In this document: positions 1 through 8,371 of the stretch, piece by piece
Layout of the letters: each line of letters opens with the position of its first letter
How positions within the stretch are numbered: the first letter of the stretch is position 1
NCBI GenBank assembly: GCA_030841085.1
Contig: JAVEDP010000018.1
Location: forward strand, 62,001-126,000
DNA length: 64,000 bases
Reading direction: 5' to 3'
Source of the DNA: Pyrinomonadaceae bacterium
GTDB lineage: Bacteria; Acidobacteriota; Blastocatellia; Pyrinomonadales; Pyrinomonadaceae
Program-made: the position numbers and the translations under genes
The notes under the pieces: generated by a model
Databases searched by the model: none
Seen by the model: only the letters and a program-made list of their open reading frames with translations
What the model was told of the DNA's origin: nothing

Positions 1-470
1 GTGACGAGCGTTTGAGGTGGCAGAATTCCGCCCCACCACGAGAACATGACAGCTACTTCATCCTCCGGCTGCAAACTTTCCAACGCCGTAGTCATCGATT
101 TCAGAATCGCCGGACTCTGCAAGGAGTTTCTGGCGCGCTCATCTATCGGGGCTAGCAAGAGCAGCAGAGCCAACGGTCGATCGGTTCGCTCAGCGCTGGA
201 GCTGAAATAGGTAATTTGGCGGAGGCGGCCATCATCGAAAATTTTGAAGTCGTCAATTTTCAGGCCCGTGACCGGAGCATTCGTTCGCCTGTCTTTTATC
301 AACACATCAATCGGAACAACACGGGTGCGAATACGAACTGTATCCGCTGGTCGATCTTGTGCCTGAGAGTTGAAGATGCAGGCCGACACCGCGAGGGTGA
401 GCAACAGTAGAACGAGTTTACTTCTGGTTCGGGTAAGGCGTAATTGACTTGGCACAGATGAATCTCTCAT
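1..470 (-). CDS. VWFA-related secreted protein, N-terminal part (runs off the window)
   Basis: Open minus-strand frame from ATG at 470 to the window edge with no stop, so only about the first 156 residues are visible. A basic start and hydrophobic stretch (LVLLLLTLAVSAC) form a signal peptide or lipoprotein signal. Next comes a strand-rich segment with VPIDVLIKDRR, then GLKIDDFKIFDDG, which is the pattern that opens the VWFA-related family common in Acidobacteria, followed by the start of a Rossmann-like VWA core (PLALLLLLAPIDE). Family members are exported and their ligand is generally unknown. The identification is from motif recall; the metal-site residues of the VWA domain cannot be judged in the part seen. 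Confidence 0.75.
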   Translation of the reverse strand, partial: MRDSSVPSQLRLTRTRSKLVLLLLTLAVSACIFNSQAQDRPADTVRIRTRVVPIDVLIKDRRTNAPVTGLKIDDFKIFDDGRLRQITYFSSSAERTDRPLALLLLLAPIDERARNSLQSPAILKSMTTALESLQPEDEVAVMFSWWGGILPPQTLV

Positions 471-486
471 GACCCAGAGTTAAGAG

Positions 487-526
487 GACGCTGTAGGCAT
501 CCAAAGACCGGGATGCCTACAGCGTC
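487..526. terminator. Strong hairpin between the VWA gene and the secreted protein gene
   Basis: A 16-17 bp stem (GACGCTGTAGGCATCC pairing with GGATGCCTACAGCGTC) around a 7-base loop lies downstream of the minus-strand gene ending at 597. There is no clear U-tract on either strand, so it may be a transcript 3'-end hairpin or a repeat palindrome. Confidence 0.5.
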
Positions 527-596
527 ACAACCGCCGGCAAGAATCAGAAAAGAAGTGTTTTTCAAACGCCGACGGTAGTCTGAAAGACAATTCAGG

Positions 597-1502
597 TTAT
601 GGGTAGCAAATACCTTGACCGGAATTGTTGCCAGAGAATCGCGCGCAGCAACCCGCTGCGTAGACTCCCGCTGCCATAGCACAAATCAGGCTGTTACGAA
701 TGTTTGGTTGCGGCGAGACACATTGGCGGCCAACAAATGCAGCAGTTCTGCTAAAGCAGCGCCAAAATCTCGAGAACCATCTGAACACAGCCCCCACCGG
801 CGCCGTCGTCGCGGAAGCATAGGAAGCCTTCACAAACATACTGCCCGTCGAAGAGCCGGCTTCCTGGTTTTTAGACATAAGCATGACTTGGCAAGGACCA
901 CCGTCTCGAGGACACTCCGTCGGGTCACCGCCGTCAGGCGGATAATAGACTTCATTTGTTACATCCCACACGGAAGGATCATTCGTCGCTCCAAAGTCCC
1001 ACATCTCCCCGTTGTATACTCGGTTTTCCCCGGTATAGTAATCTGTGACAGAGATGGTGCCGTCCCAGGTGTTTTCGGGTCCATCGTAGGTGATAAAGGT
1101 CGCTTCTCCGGTACCATCGCTAAGCGTATCCTCCGGTGCGAAGGAAGTGCGCAGCATCTTCGGCACGCTGAGTTGAGCAGTCTGTGTCCGCTTCGGTGCC
1201 GAGAAAACAAGCACCGCGCTCAAGTCCCAGGCGACCTGTTTACCTGCTTTTTCCTTATCCTTCATTGCCCGATCCAGGGCTTTGTTGGTGGCTCGAAGCC
1301 GATTGACGCGCCGCTTCACGGCGTCGCCCTTGTAGGCTCCCGGGAATAGCCGGTCACCTAACTCTTTTTGCTGCCCGCCTGCAGGTTGCACCGGGTCAAC
1401 GTTGCCGGCGGCAACCGTCGAGACGGATGCCATCGGAAGAATCGCACTGAGCATAATCGCAACGAGTAAAAGACTCGCCAGATAACGAACATGGTTTTTC
1501 AT
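597..1502 (-). CDS. Secreted protein of unknown function with Cys-containing C-terminus
   Basis: 301 residues. A clear signal peptide (MKNHVRYLASLLLVAIMLSA then AILPMASVSTVAAG) marks it as exported. The middle (about 85-220) is rich in aromatic, Thr and Asp residues and looks like a beta fold with WDGTISVTDYYTG. The last 70 residues hold several cysteines (CFSRTAAFVGRQC, CAMAAGVYAAGCC), suggesting disulphides or a small membrane-like tail. I recognise no family. The start is supported by an AGGAG-like stretch just upstream. The divergently encoded shadow frame at 615-1349 has no such features and was discarded. Confidence 0.7.
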   Translation of the reverse strand: MKNHVRYLASLLLVAIMLSAILPMASVSTVAAGNVDPVQPAGGQQKELGDRLFPGAYKGDAVKRRVNRLRATNKALDRAMKDKEKAGKQVAWDLSAVLVFSAPKRTQTAQLSVPKMLRTSFAPEDTLSDGTGEATFITYDGPENTWDGTISVTDYYTGENRVYNGEMWDFGATNDPSVWDVTNEVYYPPDGGDPTECPRDGGPCQVMLMSKNQEAGSSTGSMFVKASYASATTAPVGAVFRWFSRFWRCFSRTAAFVGRQCVSPQPNIRNSLICAMAAGVYAAGCCARFSGNNSGQGICYP

Positions 1503-2103
1503 TCAAAATCTCCTGTTTGTAAGGTTAGAAGGTTAAGTGGAAGACAAACGCGACAATGGTTCCGCAGACAAGCCTGCCAGCCACACGTTCATCGTGAAGT
1601 AATCCTTAGATCGGCTTGCTGCCGATATGTTTAGGTTTAAGCAGAGGCTGGACGCATAATGGAAATGACTCTTCGAACTGCTTCTTGAGTCATTGCCGGT
1701 TGTGCGTTAAGATGAGTGCTAGTTAGGCCAATGCATCTCTAATGCACAAGTGCGACAGGGTTGTATTGCAAAAAGCTCCAGCGCTACTTGCCGGTAGCGC
1801 TGGAGCTTTTATTAGCTAAGCTCTGAATAAACATTTAAGCCACGAAAACCTCGCCCGAATTCTGCCAGGTTCCACATAGACAGAGTCTTAGACTTGCTTT
1901 GCGGCACACAACGAAACTCCGTGCGAGAAAATTGCATTACACCATCCTTTGCTCGATTAACTGCTTTGTGACAAATGCTCAATTTGCGAGAGAGACTGAG
2001 CATTTAAAGGCGAACCTATTATTGAACGGAATGATTCTAGCCGAGCTGCAAAATATCCGTCTGTCTAAAACTCGACAATGCCAGAAAAAAATTTTGCGTT
2101 CGA
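1503..2103. other. 600-bp intergenic region
   Basis: It holds a perfect hairpin (1770-1810) and two weak overlapping open frames (1812-2003 minus, 63 aa; 1899-2117 plus, 72 aa), neither with a convincing ribosome site or recognisable sequence. The promoter of the secreted-protein gene is presumably near 1503-1600, but I see no strong -35/-10 pair. Confidence 0.4.
1770..1810. terminator. Bidirectional rho-independent-like terminator
   Basis: AAAAGCTCCAGCGCTAC pairs exactly with GTAGCGCTGGAGCTTTT around a short TTGCCG loop, with an A-run on the left and a T-run on the right. It could end transcription from either side. No good gene abuts it, so it may end an unrecognised small RNA. Confidence 0.6.
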
Positions 2104-2826
2104 TCAAGCGGCGATGATGTAGCGGGTTATGCTTTCATTAACAATGCCGTAGCACTCGCACGCCGCGGCTTCCAGACCAGTGCGGTCGAGGATTTGGATC
2201 GTACCTCGATTGTAGTTGATTAAGCCTTCCTTCTGGAGGCTTCGGGCAATCATCGTGACGCTGGTGCGAGGAGTGCCGATCATCTGGGAGAGGAATTCCT
2301 GTGTGAGAGAAAGAGTGTCTGAGTGCACCCGGTCACTGCCGATCAATAACCACCTACAGAGTCTCTGTTTCACCGTGTGAAAGATATTGCAGGAAGCCGA
2401 TTGAGAGATCTGTGCGAGTAGGGTGTAGGTATAGCGGAGCAGAAGTCGATGGAGTTGCTCACCTTGGTTAAATTCCGCTTTGAGCTTTTCAGCTTTGATT
2501 CGCATGGCCGAACACTGGAGTTGTACAACGACTTCATAGGGCGTGGTGCTAAATCCCAAAATAAGAGGCAGGCCGGCCATGCCTTCATTGCCAACCATAC
2601 CTACTTCAGTCGCCCTTCCGTCTTCAGTTACGGAGAGCAAAGAAACCATTCCAGTCAAAAGAAAATAACCGTACGGGACAGTGTCACCCGCCGCATACAA
2701 AATTTTGCCTCTTGAAAGGGCAATTGGTTCCAAGTATGAAGAGAGATGCTCAAGTTCCTTATCTGGCAAGGCGCCTAGAATTAGATTCTTCTTGGAGGCA
2801 AAAGGTAGAGGTTTCGATAAGGCCAT
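2104..2826 (-). CDS. CRP/FNR-family transcriptional regulator
   Basis: 240 residues, the usual length of the family. Residues about 20-130 form the cyclic-nucleotide-binding jelly roll (LSRGKILYAAGDTVPYGYFL, then EVGMVGNEGMAG). Residues 150-225 carry the Crp-type helix-turn-helix, with LTQEFLSQMIGTPRTSVTM as recognition region and NRGTIQILDR as wing. No cysteine cluster typical of oxygen-sensing FNR is seen at the N-terminus. The ligand is unknown: a cNMP contact Arg is not obvious, and the 'GNEGMAG' form is common in heterotrophic paralogues of unknown effector. It is transcribed alone. Confidence 0.88.
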   Translation of the reverse strand: MALSKPLPFASKKNLILGALPDKELEHLSSYLEPIALSRGKILYAAGDTVPYGYFLLTGMVSLLSVTEDGRATEVGMVGNEGMAGLPLILGFSTTPYEVVVQLQCSAMRIKAEKLKAEFNQGEQLHRLLLRYTYTLLAQISQSASCNIFHTVKQRLCRWLLIGSDRVHSDTLSLTQEFLSQMIGTPRTSVTMIARSLQKEGLINYNRGTIQILDRTGLEAAACECYGIVNESITRYIIAA

Positions 2827-3472
2827 GGTGGGATTCCTTTATTTGTCAGTACCGGCAACCATCGGGTTATGAGAGCCCAAATGGCAATGACTAATCTGGA
2901 AAAGGACTAAGTCTGAACAAAGTATACCAGAAGCGTCTGTTACTGCATAAAGGATCTATCTCGAGGTCGATCTCCCTTCGATTTCCATCAATGCCTACCT
3001 AAATAGCGGCGTGCCGCTGCATACACAGGTTTGAAGGATTAGCCTTTCCGTCGGTTTTCCAACCCCATGTCACTCCGTGCAACCAAGTAGTAAAGCCCGT
3101 GAGGATTATGAGGCTGCTGACAACAACTCTATGCTTCGAACTCTATGTTAAGCAATGACATTTCTCCCGCCGATATACCAACACGGGTTCCTTCTACATA
3201 TGAGAAGGGTAATGTTGTGTGACAAGTGTGTGCCAACAGGTCGCCGTCTCTGAAACTCGTTGCTTTCTAATAAACCTACACCTCACTAATCACACTGAAA
3301 CTGCCACGAGTAAAACCAAAATCATTAATCGGCTTGACTGGCAACACACGGGCATGCCCGCAATGCTGCCACAAGAAAAACTGATAGTTAAGCACTTAGC
3401 TCCTTGAAGATTGCCAACAGAATTCCAATTGTGATCAGGTATTAAAAGAGTGGTGCTTGTAGATATTGAGAT
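2827..3472. other. Gene-poor region upstream of the tRNA fragment
   Basis: Apart from the short coding remnant at 3219-3407, this stretch shows no supported gene. It begins the disturbed region that carries the tRNA fragment and the TIR locus. Confidence 0.4.
3219..3407 (+). pseudogene. Short coding remnant, twin of the one at 8.4 kb
   Basis: A 62-residue open frame ending LDWQHTGMPAMLPQEKLIVK plus a few residues. A diverged copy at 8372-8510 keeps the peptide PAMLPQEKL-VK while changing third codon positions (CTG/TTG, CCA/CCG, CAA/CAG, GTT/GTG). That pattern indicates both descend from a translated sequence. Family unknown. It may be the tail of a lost gene rather than a complete small protein. 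Confidence 0.4.
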
Positions 3473-3526
3473 TGGTGCGTGCGGGAATCGAACTCGCACG
3501 ACCTTACGGACAAAAGGATTTTAAGT
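3473..3526 (-). other. 3' part of a tRNA-Leu(UAA), putative attachment site remnant
   Basis: Read on the minus strand, the segment starts at the anticodon loop (ACTTAAAATCC, anticodon TAA), continues through a long class II variable arm (TTTTGTCCGTAAGG), then a T-arm with GTTCGATT, and ends GCACGCACCA. The acceptor 5' strand, D-arm and 5' half of the anticodon stem are absent; the sequence beyond the loop is unrelated. A break exactly at the anticodon loop is what remains when an integrase uses a tRNA gene as att site. The fragment cannot give a functional tRNA. Confidence 0.65.
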
Positions 3527-3907
3527 GGGCCTATCGGGCTGAAGCGAAGAAAAAAAGGCTAGAGGCATGACGGTTGGTAAAGTAATGACGCTGTGGGGCG
3601 AGTATGCCGACCTACCGCGCAGATTTGAGATAGCCTGTTTGAAAAACACGCGTCGCGTCTGGATCAGGGCTTGCCATGCCGGACCGAAACGTCTACTTTT
3701 CAATGGGGGTTACCGCCACCGATCGATGAGGGCACGGTCGCCGTCGACGATTTTGCAAATCCCAGGCGGCTTCACTCCGCGCGCGATATTGACTGCCCGT
3801 CGAGTCGGAAGCTTCGCATGCACAAGCAGGAACTTTCGTAACCTGATGTCTCATGTAGGGGTGCTCTGTATTCATTCTATCCTTAACGCAGTTGCCAGAA
3901 CGGAATT
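3527..3907. other. Intergenic region between tRNA fragment and membrane protein gene
   Basis: Small overlapping frames (3567-3911 plus; 3521-3703 and 3693-3875 minus) lack ribosome sites and recognisable motifs. I see no supported gene. Confidence 0.35.
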
Positions 3908-4942
3908 ATGACGGCGCGTTTTCACAACAGGGATATTAATGTTCCGCAGGAGGTCGCTGCGCAATTCTCTCAATTGTCCAGGTTACTCGACAATCCAGAA
4001 ATTAGTAAGGAATTTGCAATTCCTGAGGCCCAGGCAAAAAGATCGAAGATTTTTTTTAATACGCTTGGCATATTGTCACTCACTTTTATCATTCTGTTGT
4101 TATTAATTGCGACGTGGCGTTTCTATTTGTACAGAGTCGGCGTCGAACCTCCTCTTTCTCTTTTATGGATTAGTGGCGCGTTGGGTGTGGCTGCTTTTGC
4201 AATGGCGTTGTCATCACATTTTCTATTTGGTTTTCAGGATAAGTGGCTTCACAACCGCTTTACGACGGAAAGACTTAGACAATGGAAGTTCCAGCAGTTA
4301 CTGGATGGAGAATTTCTCACGCTATCTCAAACAGACCAGCCTGAATTTGACAAACAACTTAATGCCCGCTTCGTGAAAGCAAGATTTATCCTGCAGAAGC
4401 CAGGAGCCGTAAATGATTTTCTCAATGCTGAAGACTTCCACCTATTTGTGAAACCCTCTATCTCTTCAGATAGACAATTGGCCAAACAGATCTTTGAAGC
4501 GTATCAACATTTCCGGCTGGATTATCAGGCTGCCTATTTCAGCTTCAAACTAGAGAGATTACGGACCATAGATGTCTGGACAACCAGCATCGCAAAATTT
4601 TCACTCATGCTAGCCGGGCTCCTCGCACTTGGCGAAGTCATTCTCCTACTTGGCGACGCTGGCCGGCGGGAATCCAATCTAAGTTGGCTTGTGGGAGCTT
4701 TAGCTTTATCAGCCGCTTTGATTAGCGCTGCCATCAGGGTCGTTCGTAGCGCGAAAGCCATCTCCGAAGAGACTGAAACTTATGCCAGCAAATGGATTTC
4801 GCTTAAAATCCTGGCAGATAGTTTTCAATCGTTGACAAGCCACAACAAGAAGCTGGAATGCATGATCGAAACAGAAAGAATTTGCGTTGACGAGCTTCGT
4901 GCCTTCATCCGCACCTTTAGCAAGTCCGATTATCTACTGTGA
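3908..4942 (+). CDS. Four-helix membrane protein, SLATT-like in layout
   Basis: 344 residues. Two hydrophobic hairpins are seen, at about 49-69 plus 84-108 and about 231-251 plus 259-278. Each is followed by a charged helical segment (NRFTTERLRQWKFQQLL; ETYASKWISLKILADSF). This duplicated helix-pair plus amphipathic-helix layout resembles SLATT/DUF4231-type membrane effectors of bacterial immune systems, but that rests on topology, not clear sequence identity. It converges on the TIR-receptor gene with only 71 bp between stops, and sits next to the tRNA fragment. Composition is more AT-rich than the housekeeping genes, consistent with acquisition. Confidence 0.6.
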   Translation: MTARFHNRDINVPQEVAAQFSQLSRLLDNPEISKEFAIPEAQAKRSKIFFNTLGILSLTFIILLLLIATWRFYLYRVGVEPPLSLLWISGALGVAAFAMALSSHFLFGFQDKWLHNRFTTERLRQWKFQQLLDGEFLTLSQTDQPEFDKQLNARFVKARFILQKPGAVNDFLNAEDFHLFVKPSISSDRQLAKQIFEAYQHFRLDYQAAYFSFKLERLRTIDVWTTSIAKFSLMLAGLLALGEVILLLGDAGRRESNLSWLVGALALSAALISAAIRVVRSAKAISEETETYASKWISLKILADSFQSLTSHNKKLECMIETERICVDELRAFIRTFSKSDYLL

Positions 4943-5013
4943 GTATTGTAAGTAACTAGAATTACCCCATCCTGAGACTGGTGATGGTCCCAAAAGTTTG
5001 AATGAATAAGTCA

Positions 5014-8004
5014 TTAATTGCCAAGCGGCTTTAATGGGACGGTGACACATTCTCTAATAAACGAAGGTCCATTGAATATTAAGCCGGAAAAGACCTCAAC
5101 TACATCGGCCCCGGCATTTAGAAATTCCAGCACGTGATACGGGTCTGTAATCCCTCCGCAACCTATGATCAGGACATCTTTTCCGACCAACTGTCGCAGG
5201 ATTGAGACGGTATTAATTGCCTTTTCCCTAAGCGGCTCCCCGGAAATCAGGCCCGGAGAGTTCCTTTCTTCGGAGGGCGGCACTAAACTCTTAGAAAAAT
5301 GAGCTGAAGAGCCGGTCGCCACAAACCCGTCACAGGCATCGCGCTGCAGCAGGGGCTCGATGAATGTCTTCAGGGTAGCGACAGACCAGGCTACGCCACT
5401 CGCATCTTCAGGCGTGAGCTTCAGCAAAACGGGTTTTCTAGCTTCGCCACTCAGTTTGTGCGCCTGTTGTTTCAAAGGAAGAAGAATGTCCCCGGCGATT
5501 TGTTCGCTGTCTAATAGATTCAAGGTGTCCGAGATTGCATTCGGGTTGAGGGTGACTACAAAAAAATCCACGTAGTTGATCAATTGTCTAATGAGATACA
5601 ACAACTCGCTGTGAACGTAGGTTGCGCATCTACGCGAATCATCACCCGCGTACTTATCGAGATGGTCCGGGTGAGGTCCGATGTTACAGCCGATTAAAAG
5701 CCCTTTGCGTTCGGTCTCAGGGAAAGCTTTGAGCCTCTTCTTCACTTCCTCAACGCCATCGCTGGCAAACGCTTTACGATGCCAGATAGCTTTCCGGTCA
5801 CGTAAGTGCGTAATCCTGGCCTGGTCTCCCGCCCCCTTCCACGGGTCATCGAAAACGATCCCGATTTCTATGAAGCCGATGCCCAGGCTTTCCAGGCCAA
5901 CCAGGGATTCCGCATTTTTCGAGAAGCCGGCGGCAATGCCGATGCGATTGCGAAAACTGAGACCGCAGTGCTTTTCAACCTCAGCTCTAACTACTTCATC
6001 GCTGCGATAAAAGCGCGCGAAACGGAGAAGATGCAAGGCTGCTCTTTGGGCCAGCTTAGGTGGTATGCGTTGAATTAGGGGCCAGAGCTTCTGATAAAGG
6101 GTCATGCGAAAGACCCAATACCAGATTTGAAAAAAAAAGCCCCGCGCACGGAAAGTCCTGGCGAGTCGCTCCCTAAGCTCTTTAGCCATCGCGTGAGGCA
6201 GTTCCGGCGGTAAGATAATGTCCGCCTCGCCCGCAAACACCATCTCCCGGGCCGTTTCCAACTCAGTCGCGTTCAAGCCGAAGTACAGCGGAATGATTTT
6301 CGTGCAGGCTTGCCCTTTGGCAATGCCTACTTCCTTCTTACAATATTTGGAGTTGAGAAAGTCCTTAGTCACTATTCCGACAAAAGTTCTACACCTATTG
6401 AGTTCTTCCTCGATTTGCGCGTCAGTTTTCTCTCCCGGCCTATAGCTCAGCGAATAGAGATACGTCTCAAACCCCAACCGGCCGAGAATAAGTCGCACTT
6501 TCAGCGCCAAACGCAAATCCTCAGGATTCTGTTCGGTGTAAGAGATAAAGCAGCCTCCCAACTTTCGTTGGTAGTGATATTTCAAGATGAATAGAAAGAG
6601 AAGGGCCGCTAGTAGCAAGGCAAGGATGATTGACGGGATGGAAATTATTCGAAGGCTGTTCCAAAAGCTCAATCGCTCGTCGGTCAAGGGAAGATTTGCT
6701 ATCTGGTCAAGCCCTCTTTTATTCGGGTTGACGTAGGTTAATTCGAACGCCCGATTATCTGGGCGTCTTGCCTCCCCCGTTTCACTATCGAAGCCGGAAA
6801 AATAGCTGATGCCGATCTCGAAAGCACCCTTTCTAAAGTAATCGCGTAGCGCTGAGCGCAGAGCCGAAATTCTTTTCGGCTTAAATAGCTCGGGCTTTTC
6901 CAAATAAACTGTCTTTATGCCCTGAAGAGCTACAACCATAGCGTCGATGGATTTAGCAAGATGGTAGTCATATTCGAGCACATCCTTGGAATAGTCCGGA
7001 TGGTCAAGCTGCCATTCCCGGAACGCGTCGGCACGATTGCGCCGCTCTACAACCGCGAGGTCGCCTGATAAGACAAGCACATACGCTGCCCTCTCGTCGC
7101 TCGTGAAAGCTGAGATATCCAGGCCTGACCCACCAAAAAGATAAAGCCACTGGTTCTTGCGCAATTCGAAACGATTCTTTATTGAGCCTAAGTGAGAATT
7201 GACGTAATCAGATATCGGCAACTCGTCAATATGAAGTCCCAGCAGACCTATCGCATCGACACGCGGCCAACCTCGACGCTTATACTCCTTCTCCAGGTTT
7301 GACAGCAGCCGAACCACATCCTCAGAGCTCAAGTTCCGGTGGTAAGGTATGGCTATCGGTTCATCCGAACCCCCGAGCCCCTTCCAGGCATTCAAGAAAT
7401 CAACCTTCATTCCGTGACCGAACGTGTCCTCATCGCCCTCCTTACCGCTGAAGAACTTGTTGGATGACTCGTAGAATAGCGCGACATATTTTACCGCCCT
7501 CTCTTCTCTGAGTTTCTCCGCTAGAATCTTCATCTGGATGGAATCGGGAGTTGAAATGCGAAAAAGCCAGGGATCGCCTCGTTCCCAGGCGGTGACTGCA
7601 GTGGCGGTACTAATCGGGCAGAGAACGGGAGTCTTATTCGCGGCTGCTACCTGTCCAATTTTGATTGAACAAGAGCTATTCACCGACCCAATAATGAGCG
7701 CCGCATTCTTGTTTATTTGCTCAGCAGCCAAGCGGCTGGCTATTTCTGGATTGCTGTTATCGCTCCCAAAGATTAATGAGACTTCGAGGCCTGGGGGGAG
7801 ATCTACAAAATCTTTCTTACGAGCATTAACAAACTCAATCGCTCGCCGCTGTATAACTCCCGGTCTATATTGACCGACTACCGTGGTGTCGTAAGGACAA
7901 ATAACCCCCACTCTTACTTGGTCTGCGGATTTGATCTCTTGTGCAAGCGTATTCTGGCTTACCAGCAGAACCGCAAATACGATCGTGAGGAATCCCGGTC
8001 TCAT
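5014..8004 (-). CDS. Fusion: periplasmic type-1 binding domain - TM - TIR - dihydroorotate-dehydrogenase-like
   Basis: About 996 residues from ATG at 8004; numbering below is from an in-frame TTG at 8037 (1007 aa). Residues 12-33 are a signal peptide. Residues 40-450 match the amino-acid-receptor type-1 periplasmic binding fold (RVGVICPYDTT, IIGSVNSSCS, VLCPISTATAVTA). Residues 463-487 form one membrane helix. Residues 493-600 are a TIR domain (GGCFISYTEQNPEDL, CKKEVGIAKGQ with Glu569 as candidate NADase residue). Residues 640-1000 resemble class 2 dihydroorotate dehydrogenase: IAAGFSKNAE, VLLKLTPED, ISGEPL, IIGCGGI, FSGLIFNGP. FMN-phosphate motifs are kept, while orotate-contact positions of PyrD look replaced (NPNAIS for SSPNTPG; ATGSS for ATNTT). 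Inferred role: an envelope sensor with cytoplasmic NAD-related output. The frame is unbroken across all joints. Confidence 0.8.
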   Translation of the reverse strand: MRPGFLTIVFAVLLVSQNTLAQEIKSADQVRVGVICPYDTTVVGQYRPGVIQRRAIEFVNARKKDFVDLPPGLEVSLIFGSDNSNPEIASRLAAEQINKNAALIIGSVNSSCSIKIGQVAAANKTPVLCPISTATAVTAWERGDPWLFRISTPDSIQMKILAEKLREERAVKYVALFYESSNKFFSGKEGDEDTFGHGMKVDFLNAWKGLGGSDEPIAIPYHRNLSSEDVVRLLSNLEKEYKRRGWPRVDAIGLLGLHIDELPISDYVNSHLGSIKNRFELRKNQWLYLFGGSGLDISAFTSDERAAYVLVLSGDLAVVERRNRADAFREWQLDHPDYSKDVLEYDYHLAKSIDAMVVALQGIKTVYLEKPELFKPKRISALRSALRDYFRKGAFEIGISYFSGFDSETGEARRPDNRAFELTYVNPNKRGLDQIANLPLTDERLSFWNSLRIISIPSIILALLLAALLFLFILKYHYQRKLGGCFISYTEQNPEDLRLALKVRLILGRLGFETYLYSLSYRPGEKTDAQIEEELNRCRTFVGIVTKDFLNSKYCKKEVGIAKGQACTKIIPLYFGLNATELETAREMVFAGEADIILPPELPHAMAKELRERLARTFRARGFFFQIWYWVFRMTLYQKLWPLIQRIPPKLAQRAALHLLRFARFYRSDEVVRAEVEKHCGLSFRNRIGIAAGFSKNAESLVGLESLGIGFIEIGIVFDDPWKGAGDQARITHLRDRKAIWHRKAFASDGVEEVKKRLKAFPETERKGLLIGCNIGPHPDHLDKYAGDDSRRCATYVHSELLYLIRQLINYVDFFVVTLNPNAISDTLNLLDSEQIAGDILLPLKQQAHKLSGEARKPVLLKLTPEDASGVAWSVATLKTFIEPLLQRDACDGFVATGSSAHFSKSLVPPSEERNSPGLISGEPLREKAINTVSILRQLVGKDVLIIGCGGITDPYHVLEFLNAGADVVEVFSGLIFNGPSFIRECVTVPLKPLGN

Positions 8005-8076
8005 AAAAGGATTGGAGCAAATCCTGGTGCAGCCCAATTGAGTTAGCTTTCCCGCGGTTCAACGCATGCGGTGTGA

Positions 8077-8298
8077 TCACTTCTGCGCCATGCTCTCGAA
8101 GTCTTCGGTTAGGTATGTGTTCGCGCTCAAATCATTTCCCGCTCTGTTGAGCACTCGGATTGTCCATTCTGGCATAACAGTGGTCTGGAAAGGAATAAGC
8201 ATTCGACAATCCAATTTGCAACAGGTGCACGCCTGCCTGATGTTCGGCATCTCCGACCATGGTCTATCTCTGGCACGGTTGTTGTGAGAGATGATCAA
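8077..8298 (-). CDS. Possible small or truncated protein upstream of the TIR receptor
   Basis: Short frame on the same strand as the TIR receptor, with a plausible beta-rich tail (MPEWTIRVLNRAGNDL). This recalls the N-terminal pattern of small carboxypeptidase-regulatory-like proteins of Acidobacteria. It ends 72 bp before the receptor start. It may be the stump of a larger gene. Low confidence. Confidence 0.25.
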   Translation of the reverse strand: MIISHNNRARDRPWSEMPNIRQACTCCKLDCRMLIPFQTTVMPEWTIRVLNRAGNDLSANTYLTEDFESMAQK

Positions 8299-8371
8299 GC
8301 GTACCGAACCTTCAGAATCGTTCCGCAGCCCCGTTTATCTCTTGCTAAATTTAATCGTGATTTATGTGACA

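Noticed and set aside
615-1349. Long plus-strand open frame of 244 codons
   Set aside because: It lies antisense to the secreted-protein gene, has no recognisable fold or ribosome site, and its residue mix (Arg/Ser/Thr-rich) is typical of an antisense shadow.
1812-2117. Small proteins at 1812-2003 (minus) and 1899-2117 (plus)
   Set aside because: They overlap each other antisense, have no ribosome site and no recognisable composition; kept only as intergenic description.
3473-3526. A functional tRNA-Leu gene
   Set aside because: The 5' half is absent: no D-arm or acceptor 5' strand is found beyond the anticodon loop on the minus strand.
5014-8004. Separate TIR and dihydroorotate dehydrogenase genes joined by an error
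   Set aside because: The frame is continuous with normal linkers at each joint and no internal start with a ribosome site was apparent; still listed as a check in the finding.
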